Shown piece after piece: positions 35,094-44,201 of a DNA stretch of 64,000 nt. The notes beneath the pieces were generated by a model, which did not search any database, was not told the DNA's origin, and saw only the letters and a program-made list of their open reading frames with translations. A program made the position numbers and the translations under genes. The stretch lies in contig NZ_CP060388.1 in assembly GCF_014280435.1 (NCBI RefSeq), positions 1,984,001-2,048,000 on the forward strand, written 5' to 3'. The stretch comes from Sphingobium sp. KCTC 72723. GTDB lineage: Bacteria > Pseudomonadota > Alphaproteobacteria > Sphingomonadales > Sphingomonadaceae. Every line of letters begins with the position of its first letter. Position 1 is the first letter of the stretch.

Positions 35094-35876
35094 ATGACAG
35101 ATCAGACACGGCCGACTTTCCGCGCCGCTCTTTCCAACAGGACGATCCAGATGACCCTTGGCGCTTTCGCCTTTATCGCCGCTGCGGCTGGCACCGCCCT
35201 TGCCGTGCAGACGCCCGCCCCGGTCAGCGCAACAGACGTCAGTCCGGCAAATCGGGCGGCGATCGAAAAGATCGTCCATGACTATATATTGGAGCATCCC
35301 GAAATCATCCCGCAGGCGGTCGAGAAGTTACAGGCCAATCGGATGACCGGCACGATCGACGCGAACCGCGCGACGCTGGAAAAGCCGTTCGCAGGCGCAT
35401 GGGAAGGCGCAGCCAATGCCGATGTCACCGTGGTCGAATTTTTCGACTATGCCTGCGGCTATTGCCGCGCATCGCTGCCCGATCTGGCCAAGCTGATCGG
35501 GTCGGATGCGAAGGTGAAGGTCGTCTATCGCGAACTGCCGATCCTGTCGGAAGAAAGCAGCGACGCGGCAAAAGTATCTCTGCTCGCGGCCGAGCGCGGC
35601 CAATATATGGCCTATCACAAGGCGCTCTATGGCGCGGGCAAGGTTACGCGCGACAGCATCATCGCCGCAGCGGCAAAGGCGGGAATCGGCAAGGCGGACG
35701 CCGAAGCGGCCATCGCGTCAAGCAAATATGACGCCGAAATCCAGTCCAACATTGCCCTTGCCCAGAAATTGCAGGCCAGCGGCACACCGACCTTCGTAAT
35801 CGGCAGTCAGGTGCTGAACGGTGCTGTCGGCTTTGACGCGCTCAAGGAAGGCGTGGCGGCGGCGCGGGGGAAATAA
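35094..35876 (+). CDS. DsbA-family thiol:disulfide protein
   Basis: A 260-residue thioredoxin-fold protein with an N-terminal membrane or signal segment at about 20-38 and the active site CGYC (Cys121, Cys124) in FFDYACGYCRAS. The cis-Pro loop is SGTPTFVIG. A ScsC-like N-terminal helical region (IEKIVHDYILEHPEII) precedes the fold, as in the Com1/DsbG-like exported oxidoreductases that introduce or shuffle disulfides. It starts directly after the protease gene stop. A terminator follows at 35950. Confidence 0.92.
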   Translation: MTDQTRPTFRAALSNRTIQMTLGAFAFIAAAAGTALAVQTPAPVSATDVSPANRAAIEKIVHDYILEHPEIIPQAVEKLQANRMTGTIDANRATLEKPFAGAWEGAANADVTVVEFFDYACGYCRASLPDLAKLIGSDAKVKVVYRELPILSEESSDAAKVSLLAAERGQYMAYHKALYGAGKVTRDSIIAAAAKAGIGKADAEAAIASSKYDAEIQSNIALAQKLQASGTPTFVIGSQVLNGAVGFDALKEGVAAARGK

Positions 35877-35949
35877 CCGCAGCCCTGACGGGGTGCTTCC
35901 GCCATTGACTTCCCACGCCCCTTTGCCTATCGGACGCACCCTGACTTGC

Positions 35950-35975
35950 GGCCGCTGCTTTGGCGGCCCTTTTTT
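35950..35975 (+). terminator. intrinsic terminator after the DsbA-like gene
   Basis: The stem GGCCGC / GCGGCC (35950-35955 with 35963-35968) has a 7-base loop and is followed by a C and six T residues. It lies 74 bases past the DsbA-like stop and 40 bases before rpmH, so it separates the two operons. Confidence 0.8.
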
Positions 35976-36015
35976 GTCACGCCCGATTCTCTAGTTGTTT
36001 TTTGAGGAATGAACG

Positions 36016-36150
36016 ATGAAGCGCACTTTTCAGCCGAGCAATCTGGTTCGGAAGCGCCGTCACGGTTATCGCGCCCGCATGGCGACCCCCGGTGGCCGCA
36101 ACATCATCCGCGCTCGTCGTGCGCGCGGTCGCAAGAGCCTGAGCGCCTGA
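36016..36150 (+). CDS. rpmH: 50S ribosomal protein L34
   Basis: A 44-residue protein of the standard L34 form: [20 protein letters not shown], with [19 protein letters not shown] at the C-terminus. It is a very basic component of the large ribosomal subunit. The ATG at 36016 has GAGGA upstream. The stop at 36150 lies 32 bases before the rnpA ATG, in the universal rpmH-rnpA order. Confidence 0.97.
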   Translation: MKRTFQPSNLVRKRRHGYRARMATPGGRNIIRARRARGRKSLSA

Positions 36151-36182
36151 TCGACGGGCCGCCTTCGGTTGCGCCTGCCATA

Positions 36183-36602
36183 ATGGCCAGGCGAGCCGAT
36201 TTCCTGGCGGCCAATCGCGGCAAGCGCGCACCCATGCCGGGCTTCGTCCTGCTGGTGCGCGAACGCGACGATGGCGATCCGGCGATGCGTTTCGGCATCA
36301 CGGTCACGAAAAAGATAGGCGGCGCCGTTATCCGTAACCGGATGAAGCGCCGCTTTCGCGTTCTCGCGCGCGAATTGCTGCCGCTGCATGGCTATGCAGG
36401 CGCGGATCATGTGCTGATCGGCCGCGATGGCGGCAAGGAGCGCGACTTCGCCCTGTTGCGCACCGAGCTGGAAAAGGCGCTGCGCAAGATTGCACGTGCG
36501 CCCCAGCCGGGCGATAGTCCGCCGCGTCACGGTGCGCGATCCGGCCATGGCAGAGGCAAGGGCGAAACGGGCAAGAGCAAAAGCGGGAAGCCCGGCGCGT
36601 GA
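36183..36602 (+). CDS. rnpA: ribonuclease P protein component
   Basis: A 139-residue RnpA. The N-terminus [20 protein letters not shown] and the RNP motif region [20 protein letters not shown] are typical; the C-terminal tail after about 110 is long, Gly/Lys-rich and probably disordered. RnpA binds RNase P RNA and precursor tRNA leaders. The ATG at 36183 is chosen; the frame is open to 36009 but that overlaps rpmH in another frame. The ribosome site is weak. The 3' end overlaps yidD by 4 bases (GTGA). Confidence 0.93.
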   Translation: MARRADFLAANRGKRAPMPGFVLLVRERDDGDPAMRFGITVTKKIGGAVIRNRMKRRFRVLARELLPLHGYAGADHVLIGRDGGKERDFALLRTELEKALRKIARAPQPGDSPPRHGARSGHGRGKGETGKSKSGKPGA

Positions 36603-36811
36603 TTGCCCGCTTGCTCATCCTCATTGCCCGCTTCTGGCAAATCGGCCCGTCGCGCATCCTGCCCCCCTCCTGCCGCTACGCCCCGTCCTGTTCCGAATAT
36701 GGGATACAGGCGGTGCGCAAATATGGCGCGATCAAGGGTAGCTGGTTGGGGTTCAAGCGGCTAATGCGATGCCACCCATGGGGCGGTTCGGGTTACGACC
36801 CGGTTCCCTGA
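36599..36811 (+). CDS. yidD: membrane protein insertion efficiency factor YidD
   Basis: A 70-residue YidD with the conserved [15 protein letters not shown] and [17 protein letters not shown] segments. It is a small peripheral inner-membrane protein that helps YidC-dependent insertion. It begins at GTG 36599, overlapping the rnpA stop, and precedes yidC by 32 bases. Confidence 0.95.
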   Translation: MIARLLILIARFWQIGPSRILPPSCRYAPSCSEYGIQAVRKYGAIKGSWLGFKRLMRCHPWGGSGYDPVP

Positions 36812-36843
36812 CACACAGATATAAGATTGCGGAGCGCAAGCGC

Positions 36844-38547
36844 GTGGACGACAAGAAGAATATCATTCTGGCCGTAGTGCTGACCGCAGCGATCCTGTTC
36901 GGCTGGCCCTATGTCTCCGACTATTTCTTTCCGACGGCCAATCCGCCGGTTACGCGGATCGAAGGCGGCAAGACCACTCCGGTCGCCAACCCCGCAGCGG
37001 ACCCCGCCGCCGACAGCGTGAGCGCGATTCGCGACCGCGCGATCGTGCTGAAGGAAAGCGCGCGCATCCCCATCCGCACGCCCAAGCTGACCGGGTCGAT
37101 CAACCTGACCGGCGCGCGCATCGACGACATCGTGCTGCCGACCTATAGCGAGACGATCGCCAAGGATTCGCCCGCCGTTCGCCTCTACAGCCCGGCCGGC
37201 ACTACGGACGCCTATTTCGCGGGCTTTGGCTGGCAGGGTGAGGGTCTGAAAGCGCCGACCAAGGATACGGTCTGGACTGCGCAGGGCGACGCCCTGACCC
37301 CCACCACGCCGGTCACGCTGACATGGAATAATGGCGCGGGCCAGACGTTCGAAATTCGCCTGAGCGTCGATCAGAATTACATGATTTCCGCCGCGCAGAA
37401 GGTGTCCAACAGCGGCGCCGGCGCGGTCGGTGTCAAGCCCTATGCCTATATCAGCCGCAACAGCGTGCCGAAGGATCCCGACACCTGGACCATCCATATC
37501 GGCCCGATGGGCGTGTTCAACGGCGCGGCCAATTATGATGTGAACTACAAGAATCTGGACGAAGGCCCATCGACCCAAAGCTTCACGTCGAAGGGCGGCT
37601 GGATCGGATTTACCGACAAATATTGGCTGTCCGCACTGGTCCCCGGCAAGGACGCTGATTTTGCAGGCCAGTTCCGTAAAGGCGCAGGCACGCAATATCA
37701 GGCCGACGTTGCGCTGGATTCCACCACCCTTGCCCCCGGCAAGGCAGCGACCCAGACATTGCGCCTGTTCGTGGGGGCCAAGGAGGTCAAGACGCTCCAG
37801 GCCTATGAGCGCGACGGCGTGAAGTTGTTCGACCGGGCGATCGACTGGGGCTGGTTCTACTGGTTCGAACAGCCGATCTTCGCGCTGCTCCACTGGCTGT
37901 TCGAAACGCTGGGCAATTTCGGCGTAGCGATCATCTGCCTGACCTTCGTGGTGCGGGCGCTGATGTTCCCCGTCGCTCAGCGCCAGTTTGCCAGCATGGC
38001 GGCGATGCGCGCGGTGCAGCCCAAGATGAAGGCGCTGCAGGAGAAATATAAGGACGACAAGCCGCGCCTCCAGCAGGAGATGATGGCGCTGTACAAGACG
38101 GAGAAGGTCAATCCGCTGGCGGGCTGCCTGCCCATCTTCATCCAGATCCCGATCTTCTTCGCTCTCTACAAGGTGCTGATGCTGACGATCGAAATGCGGC
38201 ACCAGCCCTTCGTCCTGTGGATCAAGGATCTGTCCGCACCCGATCCGCTGCATATCCTCAACCTCTTCGGCCTGCTGCCATTCACTCCGCCCGCCTTCCT
38301 AGCGATCGGCGTGCTGGCGTTGCTGCTGGGCATTTCGATGTTCCTGCAATTCAAACTGAACCCAGCGCAGATGGACCCGATGCAGCAGCAGGTGTTCGCG
38401 ATCATGCCGTGGATGATGATGTTCATCATGGCACCGTTCGCGGCGGGCCTGCTGGTCTACTGGATCACCAACAACTGCCTGTCGATGGCGCAGCAATGGT
38501 GGCTGTATAAGCGGCACCCCGTACTAAACGCGACGACGACGAAGTGA
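36844..38547 (+). CDS. yidC: membrane protein insertase
   Basis: A 567-residue YidC of the Gram-negative type: an N-terminal membrane helix (about 6-22), a large periplasmic beta domain (about 40-330), and the conserved five-helix insertase core with KVNPLAGCLPIFIQIPIFFALY and the final WITNNCLSMAQQWW. It inserts proteins into the inner membrane alone or with SecYEG. I choose GTG 36844 (VDDKKNIILAVVL) because it gives the family N-terminus and has GGAG upstream; the frame runs from 36769. A dispersed repeat separates it from engB. Confidence 0.95.
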   Translation: MDDKKNIILAVVLTAAILFGWPYVSDYFFPTANPPVTRIEGGKTTPVANPAADPAADSVSAIRDRAIVLKESARIPIRTPKLTGSINLTGARIDDIVLPTYSETIAKDSPAVRLYSPAGTTDAYFAGFGWQGEGLKAPTKDTVWTAQGDALTPTTPVTLTWNNGAGQTFEIRLSVDQNYMISAAQKVSNSGAGAVGVKPYAYISRNSVPKDPDTWTIHIGPMGVFNGAANYDVNYKNLDEGPSTQSFTSKGGWIGFTDKYWLSALVPGKDADFAGQFRKGAGTQYQADVALDSTTLAPGKAATQTLRLFVGAKEVKTLQAYERDGVKLFDRAIDWGWFYWFEQPIFALLHWLFETLGNFGVAIICLTFVVRALMFPVAQRQFASMAAMRAVQPKMKALQEKYKDDKPRLQQEMMALYKTEKVNPLAGCLPIFIQIPIFFALYKVLMLTIEMRHQPFVLWIKDLSAPDPLHILNLFGLLPFTPPAFLAIGVLALLLGISMFLQFKLNPAQMDPMQQQVFAIMPWMMMFIMAPFAAGLLVYWITNNCLSMAQQWWLYKRHPVLNATTTK

Positions 38548-38553
38548 CATATG

Positions 38554-38674
38554 ATCCTCCCCTTGCAGGGGAGGTGGCTGGCCACAGGCCAGACGGAGGG
38601 GTGCTCCGCTCACGATAGGGTGGCACCCCTCCACCACCGCTTCGCGGCGGTCCCCCTCCCCTTGCAGGGGAGGA
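38554..38674. repeat. sphingomonad-type intergenic repeat, copy 2
   Basis: An element of about 120 bases between yidC and engB. CCTCCCCTTGCAGGGGAGG is present at both ends (from 38556 and from 38655), each itself a hairpin. Between them GGAGGGGTG and CACCCCTCC pair as an inverted repeat, with a CCGCTTCGCGG mini-hairpin. The right half matches copy 1 at 17363. It may fold into an extended RNA structure in the yidC-engB transcript. Such repeats are familiar from sphingomonad genomes. Confidence 0.75.
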
Positions 38675-38691
38675 TTTGAAAGGTGAACGAT

Positions 38692-39330
38692 ATGGAATCC
38701 CCCGACCTCACCGAAGAAGCTCGCAAGATCTTCTCCGGGCCGATCACTTTCCTGAAATCCGCGCCGACGCTGGAATTTCTGCCTGATATGGCCGTGAACG
38801 AAGTCGCCTTTGCGGGCCGGTCTAATGTCGGCAAATCCTCGCTGCTCAATGCGCTGACCAACCGCAACAACCTGGCGCGCACGTCCAACACGCCGGGGCG
38901 GACGCAGGAGCTGAACTTCTTCGACGTGGGCGAACCGCTGCGCTTCCGCCTGGTCGACATGCCCGGCTATGGCTATGCCAAGGCTCCCAAGGATGTCGTG
39001 CGCAAATGGAAGTTCCTGGTGAACGACTATTTGCGTGGACGCGCCGCATTGAAGCGGGCGCTGGTGCTGATCGACAGCCGCCATGGCATCAAGGATGTGG
39101 ACACGGACATGCTCGACATGCTCGACGGTGCAGCCGTCAGCTATCGCATCGTCCTGACCAAGACGGACAAGATCAAGGCCAGTGACCTCGCGACCGTGAC
39201 CGAACAGACCGCACAGGCGATCCGCAAGCGTCCCGCCGCGCACCCGGACATCATCGTCACATCCGCCGAAAAGGGGATGGGCATCCCCGAACTGCGCGCC
39301 GCCGTTCTGGAAAGCGTGACGCAGGGTTAA
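38692..39330 (+). CDS. engB: ribosome-biogenesis GTP-binding protein
   Basis: A 212-residue small GTPase of the EngB/YihA/YsxC family. G1 is GRSNVGKSSLLNAL, G3 is DMPGYGYAKAP, and G4 is TKTD. It assists late assembly of the 50S subunit and is usually essential. The ATG at 38692 has AAAGG 8 bases upstream; GTG 38683 in the same frame is an equally placed alternative. It closes the rpmH-to-engB block and leads into two small genes. Confidence 0.95.
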   Translation: MESPDLTEEARKIFSGPITFLKSAPTLEFLPDMAVNEVAFAGRSNVGKSSLLNALTNRNNLARTSNTPGRTQELNFFDVGEPLRFRLVDMPGYGYAKAPKDVVRKWKFLVNDYLRGRAALKRALVLIDSRHGIKDVDTDMLDMLDGAAVSYRIVLTKTDKIKASDLATVTEQTAQAIRKRPAAHPDIIVTSAEKGMGIPELRAAVLESVTQG

Positions 39331-39341
39331 AGGAATTGACC

Positions 39342-39644
39342 ATGGCCGACGACGATTATGTCTATGACGAAGCGAGCGGCGAGTGGATCAGCGCGGCCGA
39401 TGCCCCCAAAAGCGACAGCGACATGGACAATGTAGAGGTGCGCGATTCGGTGGGCAATCTGCTGACCGATGGCGACCAAGTGACATTGATCAAGGATCTG
39501 ACGGTCAAGGGCGCGGGCCAGACGCTAAAGCGTGGCACGCTGATCAAATCCATCCGCCTGACCGGCGACGCGCAGGAAATCGACTGCAAGTTCGATGGTA
39601 TCAAGGGGCTGGTGCTGCGCGCCGAATTCGTGCGGAAACGGTGA
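39342..39644 (+). CDS. PhnA/YjdM C-terminal domain protein
   Basis: A 100-residue protein. From about residue 30 it matches the YjdM/PhnA beta domain: VRDSVGNLLTDGDQVTLIKD, LTVKGAG, GTLIKSIRL, EIDCKFDGI. Members of the family usually begin with a Cys4 zinc ribbon; here the N-terminus is acidic and has no cysteines. Despite the phosphonate-related name the function is unknown. The ATG at 39342 has AAAGGA 7 bases upstream. It overlaps the next gene by 4 bases (GTGA) and follows engB by 11 bases. Confidence 0.85.
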   Translation: MADDDYVYDEASGEWISAADAPKSDSDMDNVEVRDSVGNLLTDGDQVTLIKDLTVKGAGQTLKRGTLIKSIRLTGDAQEIDCKFDGIKGLVLRAEFVRKR

Positions 39645-40045
39645 CCGACAGCCGCCCCCGGCGGATTGCCCGCGCCGTTCTGGCGCTCGCCTATCTGATC
39701 GCGGGCTTTGCGCATCTGCGCTCGCCTGGCGGCTTCATTGCGATCACCCCGTCATGGGTGCCATACCCCGCGACCGTCGTCGCCCTGACCGGCATTGCAG
39801 AAATTGCAGGCGCAACCGGCCTGATGATCCCGCCCCTGCGCCGGGCGGCGGGCATGGGCCTTGCCCTCTATGCGCTATGCGTGTGGCCTGCCAATTTCAA
39901 TCATGCTATCAATGACATAGCGCTGGGCGGGGTGCATTTGGGCCGGTGGTATCACGGCCCGCGTTTGACGTTGCAGCCCATTTTAATCTGGTGGGCGCTG
40001 TGGGCCAGCGGGACCATCGACTGGCCCTTTCCCCGGCGGCGTTGA
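39641..40045 (+). CDS. DoxX-like membrane protein
   Basis: A 134-residue protein with four probable membrane helices and the DoxX-family features VLALAYLIAGFAHL, ALTGIAEIAGATGL, and NFNHAINDI. DoxX proteins are small quinone-linked or redox-related membrane proteins; the role of this subgroup is not known. It starts at GTG 39641 over the stop of the PhnA-like gene, so it is the last member of the engB-linked run. About 90 bases separate it from cstA. Confidence 0.82.
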   Translation: MTDSRPRRIARAVLALAYLIAGFAHLRSPGGFIAITPSWVPYPATVVALTGIAEIAGATGLMIPPLRRAAGMGLALYALCVWPANFNHAINDIALGGVHLGRWYHGPRLTLQPILIWWALWASGTIDWPFPRRR

Positions 40046-40135
40046 GCTTTGCCGCATCACCCACCATCGTATGATTGTCTTTCGCGTTCAGCGCCCTACT
40101 GTGCCTTTTCATTCGGATAAGCATAAGAGAGAGCG

Positions 40136-42184
40136 ATGACCCGGCATCTTCCCTGGATAGCGTTGGCCATCATCGGCGCGGTGGCGCTGGCGGTTGTGGC
40201 GGTGTCGCGCGGCGAAGCGGTCAATGCGCTTTGGATCGTCGTTGCGGCAGTCAGCAGCTTTCTGGTCGCCTATCGTTACTATGCCCTGTTCATTTCGCGC
40301 CATGTCATGCGGCTGGACCCGTCGCGCCCCACGCCTGCCGTCCGCCGGGCCGATGGGCTGGACTATGTCGCGACCGACAAGACCGTGTTGTTCGGCCATC
40401 ATTTCGCGGCGATCGCGGGTGCGGGGCCGCTGGTCGGGCCGGTGCTGGCGGCGCAGATGGGCTATCTGCCCGGCACATTATGGATCATCGTCGGTGTCGT
40501 GCTGGCGGGCGCGGTGCAGGATTTCATGGTCCTGTTCATTTCCATGCGCCGCGACGGCAAGTCGCTTGGCGAACTCATTCGCATGGAAATGGGGCAGGTC
40601 GCTGGCACCATCGCGCTGCTGGGCGCCTTTATGATCATGGTCATCATATTGGCGGTGCTGGCGCTGATCGTCGTCAAGGCGCTGGCCGAGAGTCCATGGG
40701 GCATGTTCACCGTGGCGGCGACCGTGCCGCTGGCCATAGCCATGGGGGTCTATACCCGCTGGATCAGGCCGGGGCGGATCGGCGAAGTGTCGGTGCTGGG
40801 CCTTTTTGGCCTGCTCGCCGCGATCGTCTATGGGCAGGCGGTCGCTGCTTCGCCCGTGTGGGGTCCGGCGTTCACGTTCACGCCGGTGCAACTATGCTGG
40901 ATATTGATCGGCTATGGCGCAGTCGCGTCGGTCCTGCCGGTCTGGCTGCTGCTCGCGCCACGCGATTATCTGTCCACCTTCCTCAAGATCGGGGCGATCG
41001 CGGCGCTGGCGATCGGCATCGTCATCATGGCGCCGCCGCTGCGGATGCCTGCGCTGACACAATTTGTCGACGGCGGCGGGCCGGTCTGGGCTGGTGGGCT
41101 ATTCCCCTTCCTGTTCATCACCATCGCCTGTGGCGCGGTGTCAGGTTTCCATGCCCTGATTGCCAGCGGCACCACGCCCAAGCTGATCGCCAGCGAAGCC
41201 CACGCTCCTGCCATCGGATACGGCGCGATGCTGATGGAAGCGTTCGTGGCGATCATGGCGCTGGTCGGCGCATCCATTCTGGACCCCGGCATCTATTTCA
41301 CGATGAACAGCCCCGCCGCGCTGATCGGCACTGACGCGGCCAGTGCCTCCGCCGCCGTCACGGCCATGGGCTTTCCGATCTCGCCCGACCTCATCACCCA
41401 GACCGCGAAGGATGTGGGCGAACATAGCATCATCAGCCGCGCGGGCGGCGCGCCGACGCTGGCGGTGGCGATGGCGGAGATATTCAGCCACGTCGTGGGC
41501 GGTCCGGCGATGAAGGCCTTCTGGTATCATTTCGCCATATTGTTCGAGGCGCTGTTCATCCTGACTGCCGTGGACGCAGGGACGCGCGCTGGACGCTTCA
41601 TGTTGCAGGATTTGATCGCGCTGGCTGTCCCTTCGTTCAAAGACACGAGCAGCCATATTCCCGGCATCATTGCGACGGCGCTGTGCGTGGCGGCATGGGG
41701 TTTCTTCCTCTATCAGGGAGTCACCGATCCGCTGGGGGGCGTAAATACGCTGTGGCCAGTGTTCGGTATTTCCAACCAGATGCTGGCGGCCATCGCGTTG
41801 ATGCTGGCGACGGTGGTGCTGTTCCGCATGAAACGCGAACGCTTTGCCTGGGTCACGATGATCCCGACGGCCTGGCTGCTGATCTGCACCCTGTCGGCGG
41901 GGTGGCTCAAGCTGTTTTCGGCGGACGCCAAGGTCGGATTCCTCGCCCATGCCGCCAGGTTCAGCGCGGCGGCGGACAAGGGCGAAGTGTTGAAGCCCGC
42001 CAAGTCGATGGCCGAAATGGAGCGCATCATCTTCAACGACCGGATCGATGCGGCTTTGGTCGCCCTGTTTCTGGCGGTCGTGCTGTCTTTGCTGTTCTTC
42101 ACGATCCGCACCTGCATCGCCGCGCGACGGGCAGCGACGCCGACGGCGCAGGAAATTCCCGCGATACTGGTCCCGGCACAATGA
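40136..42184 (+). CDS. cstA: carbon starvation protein / pyruvate-peptide transporter family
   Basis: A 682-residue polytopic inner-membrane protein of the CstA family. N-terminal signatures include LDYVATDKTVLFGHHFAAIAGAGPLVGP and FISMRRDGKSLG; GGAPTLAVAMAEI and ILTAVDAGTRAGRFMLQD occur later. CstA-type proteins import pyruvate or peptides and are induced at carbon limitation in enterics. The ATG at 40136 follows a GAGAG. The ybdD-type partner gene overlaps the stop by 4 bases, a pairing conserved in many bacteria. Confidence 0.94.
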   Translation: MTRHLPWIALAIIGAVALAVVAVSRGEAVNALWIVVAAVSSFLVAYRYYALFISRHVMRLDPSRPTPAVRRADGLDYVATDKTVLFGHHFAAIAGAGPLVGPVLAAQMGYLPGTLWIIVGVVLAGAVQDFMVLFISMRRDGKSLGELIRMEMGQVAGTIALLGAFMIMVIILAVLALIVVKALAESPWGMFTVAATVPLAIAMGVYTRWIRPGRIGEVSVLGLFGLLAAIVYGQAVAASPVWGPAFTFTPVQLCWILIGYGAVASVLPVWLLLAPRDYLSTFLKIGAIAALAIGIVIMAPPLRMPALTQFVDGGGPVWAGGLFPFLFITIACGAVSGFHALIASGTTPKLIASEAHAPAIGYGAMLMEAFVAIMALVGASILDPGIYFTMNSPAALIGTDAASASAAVTAMGFPISPDLITQTAKDVGEHSIISRAGGAPTLAVAMAEIFSHVVGGPAMKAFWYHFAILFEALFILTAVDAGTRAGRFMLQDLIALAVPSFKDTSSHIPGIIATALCVAAWGFFLYQGVTDPLGGVNTLWPVFGISNQMLAAIALMLATVVLFRMKRERFAWVTMIPTAWLLICTLSAGWLKLFSADAKVGFLAHAARFSAAADKGEVLKPAKSMAEMERIIFNDRIDAALVALFLAVVLSLLFFTIRTCIAARRAATPTAQEIPAILVPAQ

Positions 42185-42366
42185 GCGGCCTGATCGACAC
42201 GATGCGTCGCACGGCGCGGCTGATGGTCGGGCTGCCCGACTATGACGCCTATCTGCGCCATATGGCGGCGCATCATCCCGAACAGCCCGCGATGGACCGC
42301 ATCACCTTCTTCCGCGACCGGCAGGAAGCGCGTTATGGCGGCAAAAATGGTGGCCGCTGCTGTTGA
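42181..42366 (+). CDS. ybdD: YbdD/YjiX family small protein
   Basis: A 61-residue protein with the family motif VGLPDYDAYLRHM, then HHPEQPAMDRITFFRDRQEARYGG, ending in a Cys pair (GGRCC). YbdD-type proteins are encoded directly after CstA or BtsT and are required for transporter activity in E. coli. The ATG at 42181 overlaps the cstA stop (ATGA), so the two are translationally coupled. Confidence 0.93.
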   Translation: MSGLIDTMRRTARLMVGLPDYDAYLRHMAAHHPEQPAMDRITFFRDRQEARYGGKNGGRCC

Positions 42367-42542
42367 ACGATCGTAATATTACTGCAATAATTACGCCTAA
42401 TATGAAATAAAAAATCAAACCTGCCCCTGATGGGCTATGGTCATGTGGCGTCGAGGCCTGTAGGGGCCGCTCGTCCTTCATGCCCGACAGCAAGAGGATG
42501 TGTCCCCCGTCTCATCCCTTGCGATGGGGGGCAGTTCCCTTT

Positions 42543-43460
42543 TCAGCGCCGCGCATTGAACCCCGCGACCATCCCGGCCGTGATCGACAGCGCAATTTCC
42601 GCCGCACCGATCGCGCCGATGTCCAGCCCCGCCGGGCCGTCGATGCGGGACAGATCATCCGTGCCAAAGCCCTGCGCCGCCAGCCGTTCCAGCCGCGCCG
42701 CATGGCTGCGGCGCGATCCCAGCGCCGCGACATAGCCGGTCGGCCCACGCAGCGCAGCCACCAGCGCCGGATCGTCGATCTTGATGTCATGGCTGAGCGT
42801 CACCACCGCAGTCGATTCGCCGGGAAAGCGAGCGGCGATCGCTTCGTCGGGCCAGCGATCGTCCAGTTCGACGCCGGGGAAGCGCTCTGCCGTCAGGAAA
42901 CGCCCGCGCGGGTCGATCACTATGGGCGTCACGCCAATCGCCTGCGCCAATGGCACCAGCGACTGGGCGATCTGCACCGCGCCGACAATCAACAGGCGGC
43001 GCGGCGGATCATAGCGATTGAGGAAAGTCCCCTCGCCCGCCCCTTCCTGCGTGACGCCGCTGTCCAGATCGGTCGCCAGCGTCAACGCCCGGCCGCGCGC
43101 GCTTTCCGCCTCGATCCGGTCAAACAGCGCGGTCGGGAAGCCCGCATCGCCCACTGGCTGCACCAGCACGGCAATTTCGCCACCGCATGGCAGGCCCGCC
43201 TCCCACGCATCGCCGTCGGCCACGCCATAGCTTTGCACATGGCCGGTGCGTCCGGCGATCACTTCGGCGGCCCGTTGCAACACGTCATTTTCGACGCAGC
43301 CGCCCGAAATGCTGCCTTCGAACCGGCCATCTTCATGTACGATCATATGGCTGCCGCGCGGGCGCGGGGCGGATCCCCAGGTCGATACCACGGTCGCCAG
43401 CGCCAGCCGTGCGCCCCGCCATTCCACGCCCTTGCGGATTACCGCGCCATTATCGTTCAT
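42543..43460 (-). CDS. xdhC: XdhC/CoxI family molybdenum cofactor maturation protein
   Basis: A 305-residue XdhC. The N-terminal domain has WGSAPRPRGSHMIV, ISGGCVEN and LPCGGEIAV; the C-terminal Rossmann-like domain carries RRLLIVGAVQIAQSL and ALGSRRSHAARL. XdhC binds molybdenum cofactor, promotes its sulfuration and delivers it to xanthine-dehydrogenase-type enzymes. No xdhA, xdhB or other molybdoenzyme lies nearby. The ATG at 43460 has GGAG 6 bases upstream. Confidence 0.92.
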   Translation of the reverse strand: MNDNGAVIRKGVEWRGARLALATVVSTWGSAPRPRGSHMIVHEDGRFEGSISGGCVENDVLQRAAEVIAGRTGHVQSYGVADGDAWEAGLPCGGEIAVLVQPVGDAGFPTALFDRIEAESARGRALTLATDLDSGVTQEGAGEGTFLNRYDPPRRLLIVGAVQIAQSLVPLAQAIGVTPIVIDPRGRFLTAERFPGVELDDRWPDEAIAARFPGESTAVVTLSHDIKIDDPALVAALRGPTGYVAALGSRRSHAARLERLAAQGFGTDDLSRIDGPAGLDIGAIGAAEIALSITAGMVAGFNARR

Positions 43461-43516
43461 CGGCAACTCCTTTACAGCACGGGCAGGTATGGGGGCAGAT
43501 AGGCACTGAGGCGCAG

Positions 43517-44185
43517 CTATGCCAGTCGCCTGCCCGTCCAGACGACCCGACCGACGATATCCACCAGCAAAGGGTCGATGTCGGCCCAGTCGGGATAATG
43601 GGGATTGTCGCTGACGACACTGAACCGTCCGCGCAACGGACCCATGGCGATTCGTTTGACCATCAGCACCCCGTCCAGCCGCAGGACATAGACGCCATCG
43701 CGCAGGCGCGTGGCGTCGTCGTCATGATCGACCATGATGTCGTCGCCATCACTGAGCGTCGGGGCCATGGATTCGCCATCCACCCGGATGATCGACACCC
43801 GTTGCGGCCTCACGCCCAGATGGCGCAGCCAATGCGCATCGAACGCCATCGCGCCTGCTGCCCGCTCATCCTCATCAAGCGACCCGTTGCCCGCCGACGC
43901 ACCCAGCGACAGGCGCGGCACCGCGACCACCGCCGGAATACCCCGCGTGCGTGCGATATTGGCCAGTGGCACAGCAGCGCCACCCAGCGCCTGTTCGGCC
44001 ACGCCGAAATAGCGTGCCAGCACCCGCCGGTCCTCCTCATCCAGCTTGCGCGGCGTTCCGCGTTTGATGAACTGTTGAATATAAGCGGGATTGCGACCGA
44101 TCAGCCGGGACAGATCGGCATAATTTTCCCCCCGTTCGGCAATCAGCCGATCCAGCGCAATTCGGGCGTCGTGCGATTCATCCAT
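43517..44185 (-). CDS. HTH-S24 LexA-like repressor
   Basis: A 222-residue protein. An N-terminal HTH-like region (NYADLSRLIGRNPAYIQQFI) joins a C-terminal S24 peptidase domain whose catalytic dyad is Ser139 (GESMAPTL) and Lys177 (MVKRIA). Such proteins are phage-CI/LexA-like repressors; some self-cleave with RecA and others have lost cleavage. An SAGNG sequence at about 97-101 could be a cleavage site but this is uncertain. It is divergent from the small HTH-like gene across an array of TAGGAA sites that probably form its operator. Confidence 0.88.
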   Translation of the reverse strand: MDESHDARIALDRLIAERGENYADLSRLIGRNPAYIQQFIKRGTPRKLDEEDRRVLARYFGVAEQALGGAAVPLANIARTRGIPAVVAVPRLSLGASAGNGSLDEDERAAGAMAFDAHWLRHLGVRPQRVSIIRVDGESMAPTLSDGDDIMVDHDDDATRLRDGVYVLRLDGVLMVKRIAMGPLRGRFSVVSDNPHYPDWADIDPLLVDIVGRVVWTGRRLA

Positions 44186-44201
44186 ATCCGATCCATAATG
44201 A

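Noticed and set aside
42302..42493. A 63-codon minus-strand frame with one apparent membrane helix
   Set aside because: The helix comes from an AT-rich patch after ybdD; the frame overlaps ybdD and has no ribosome site.
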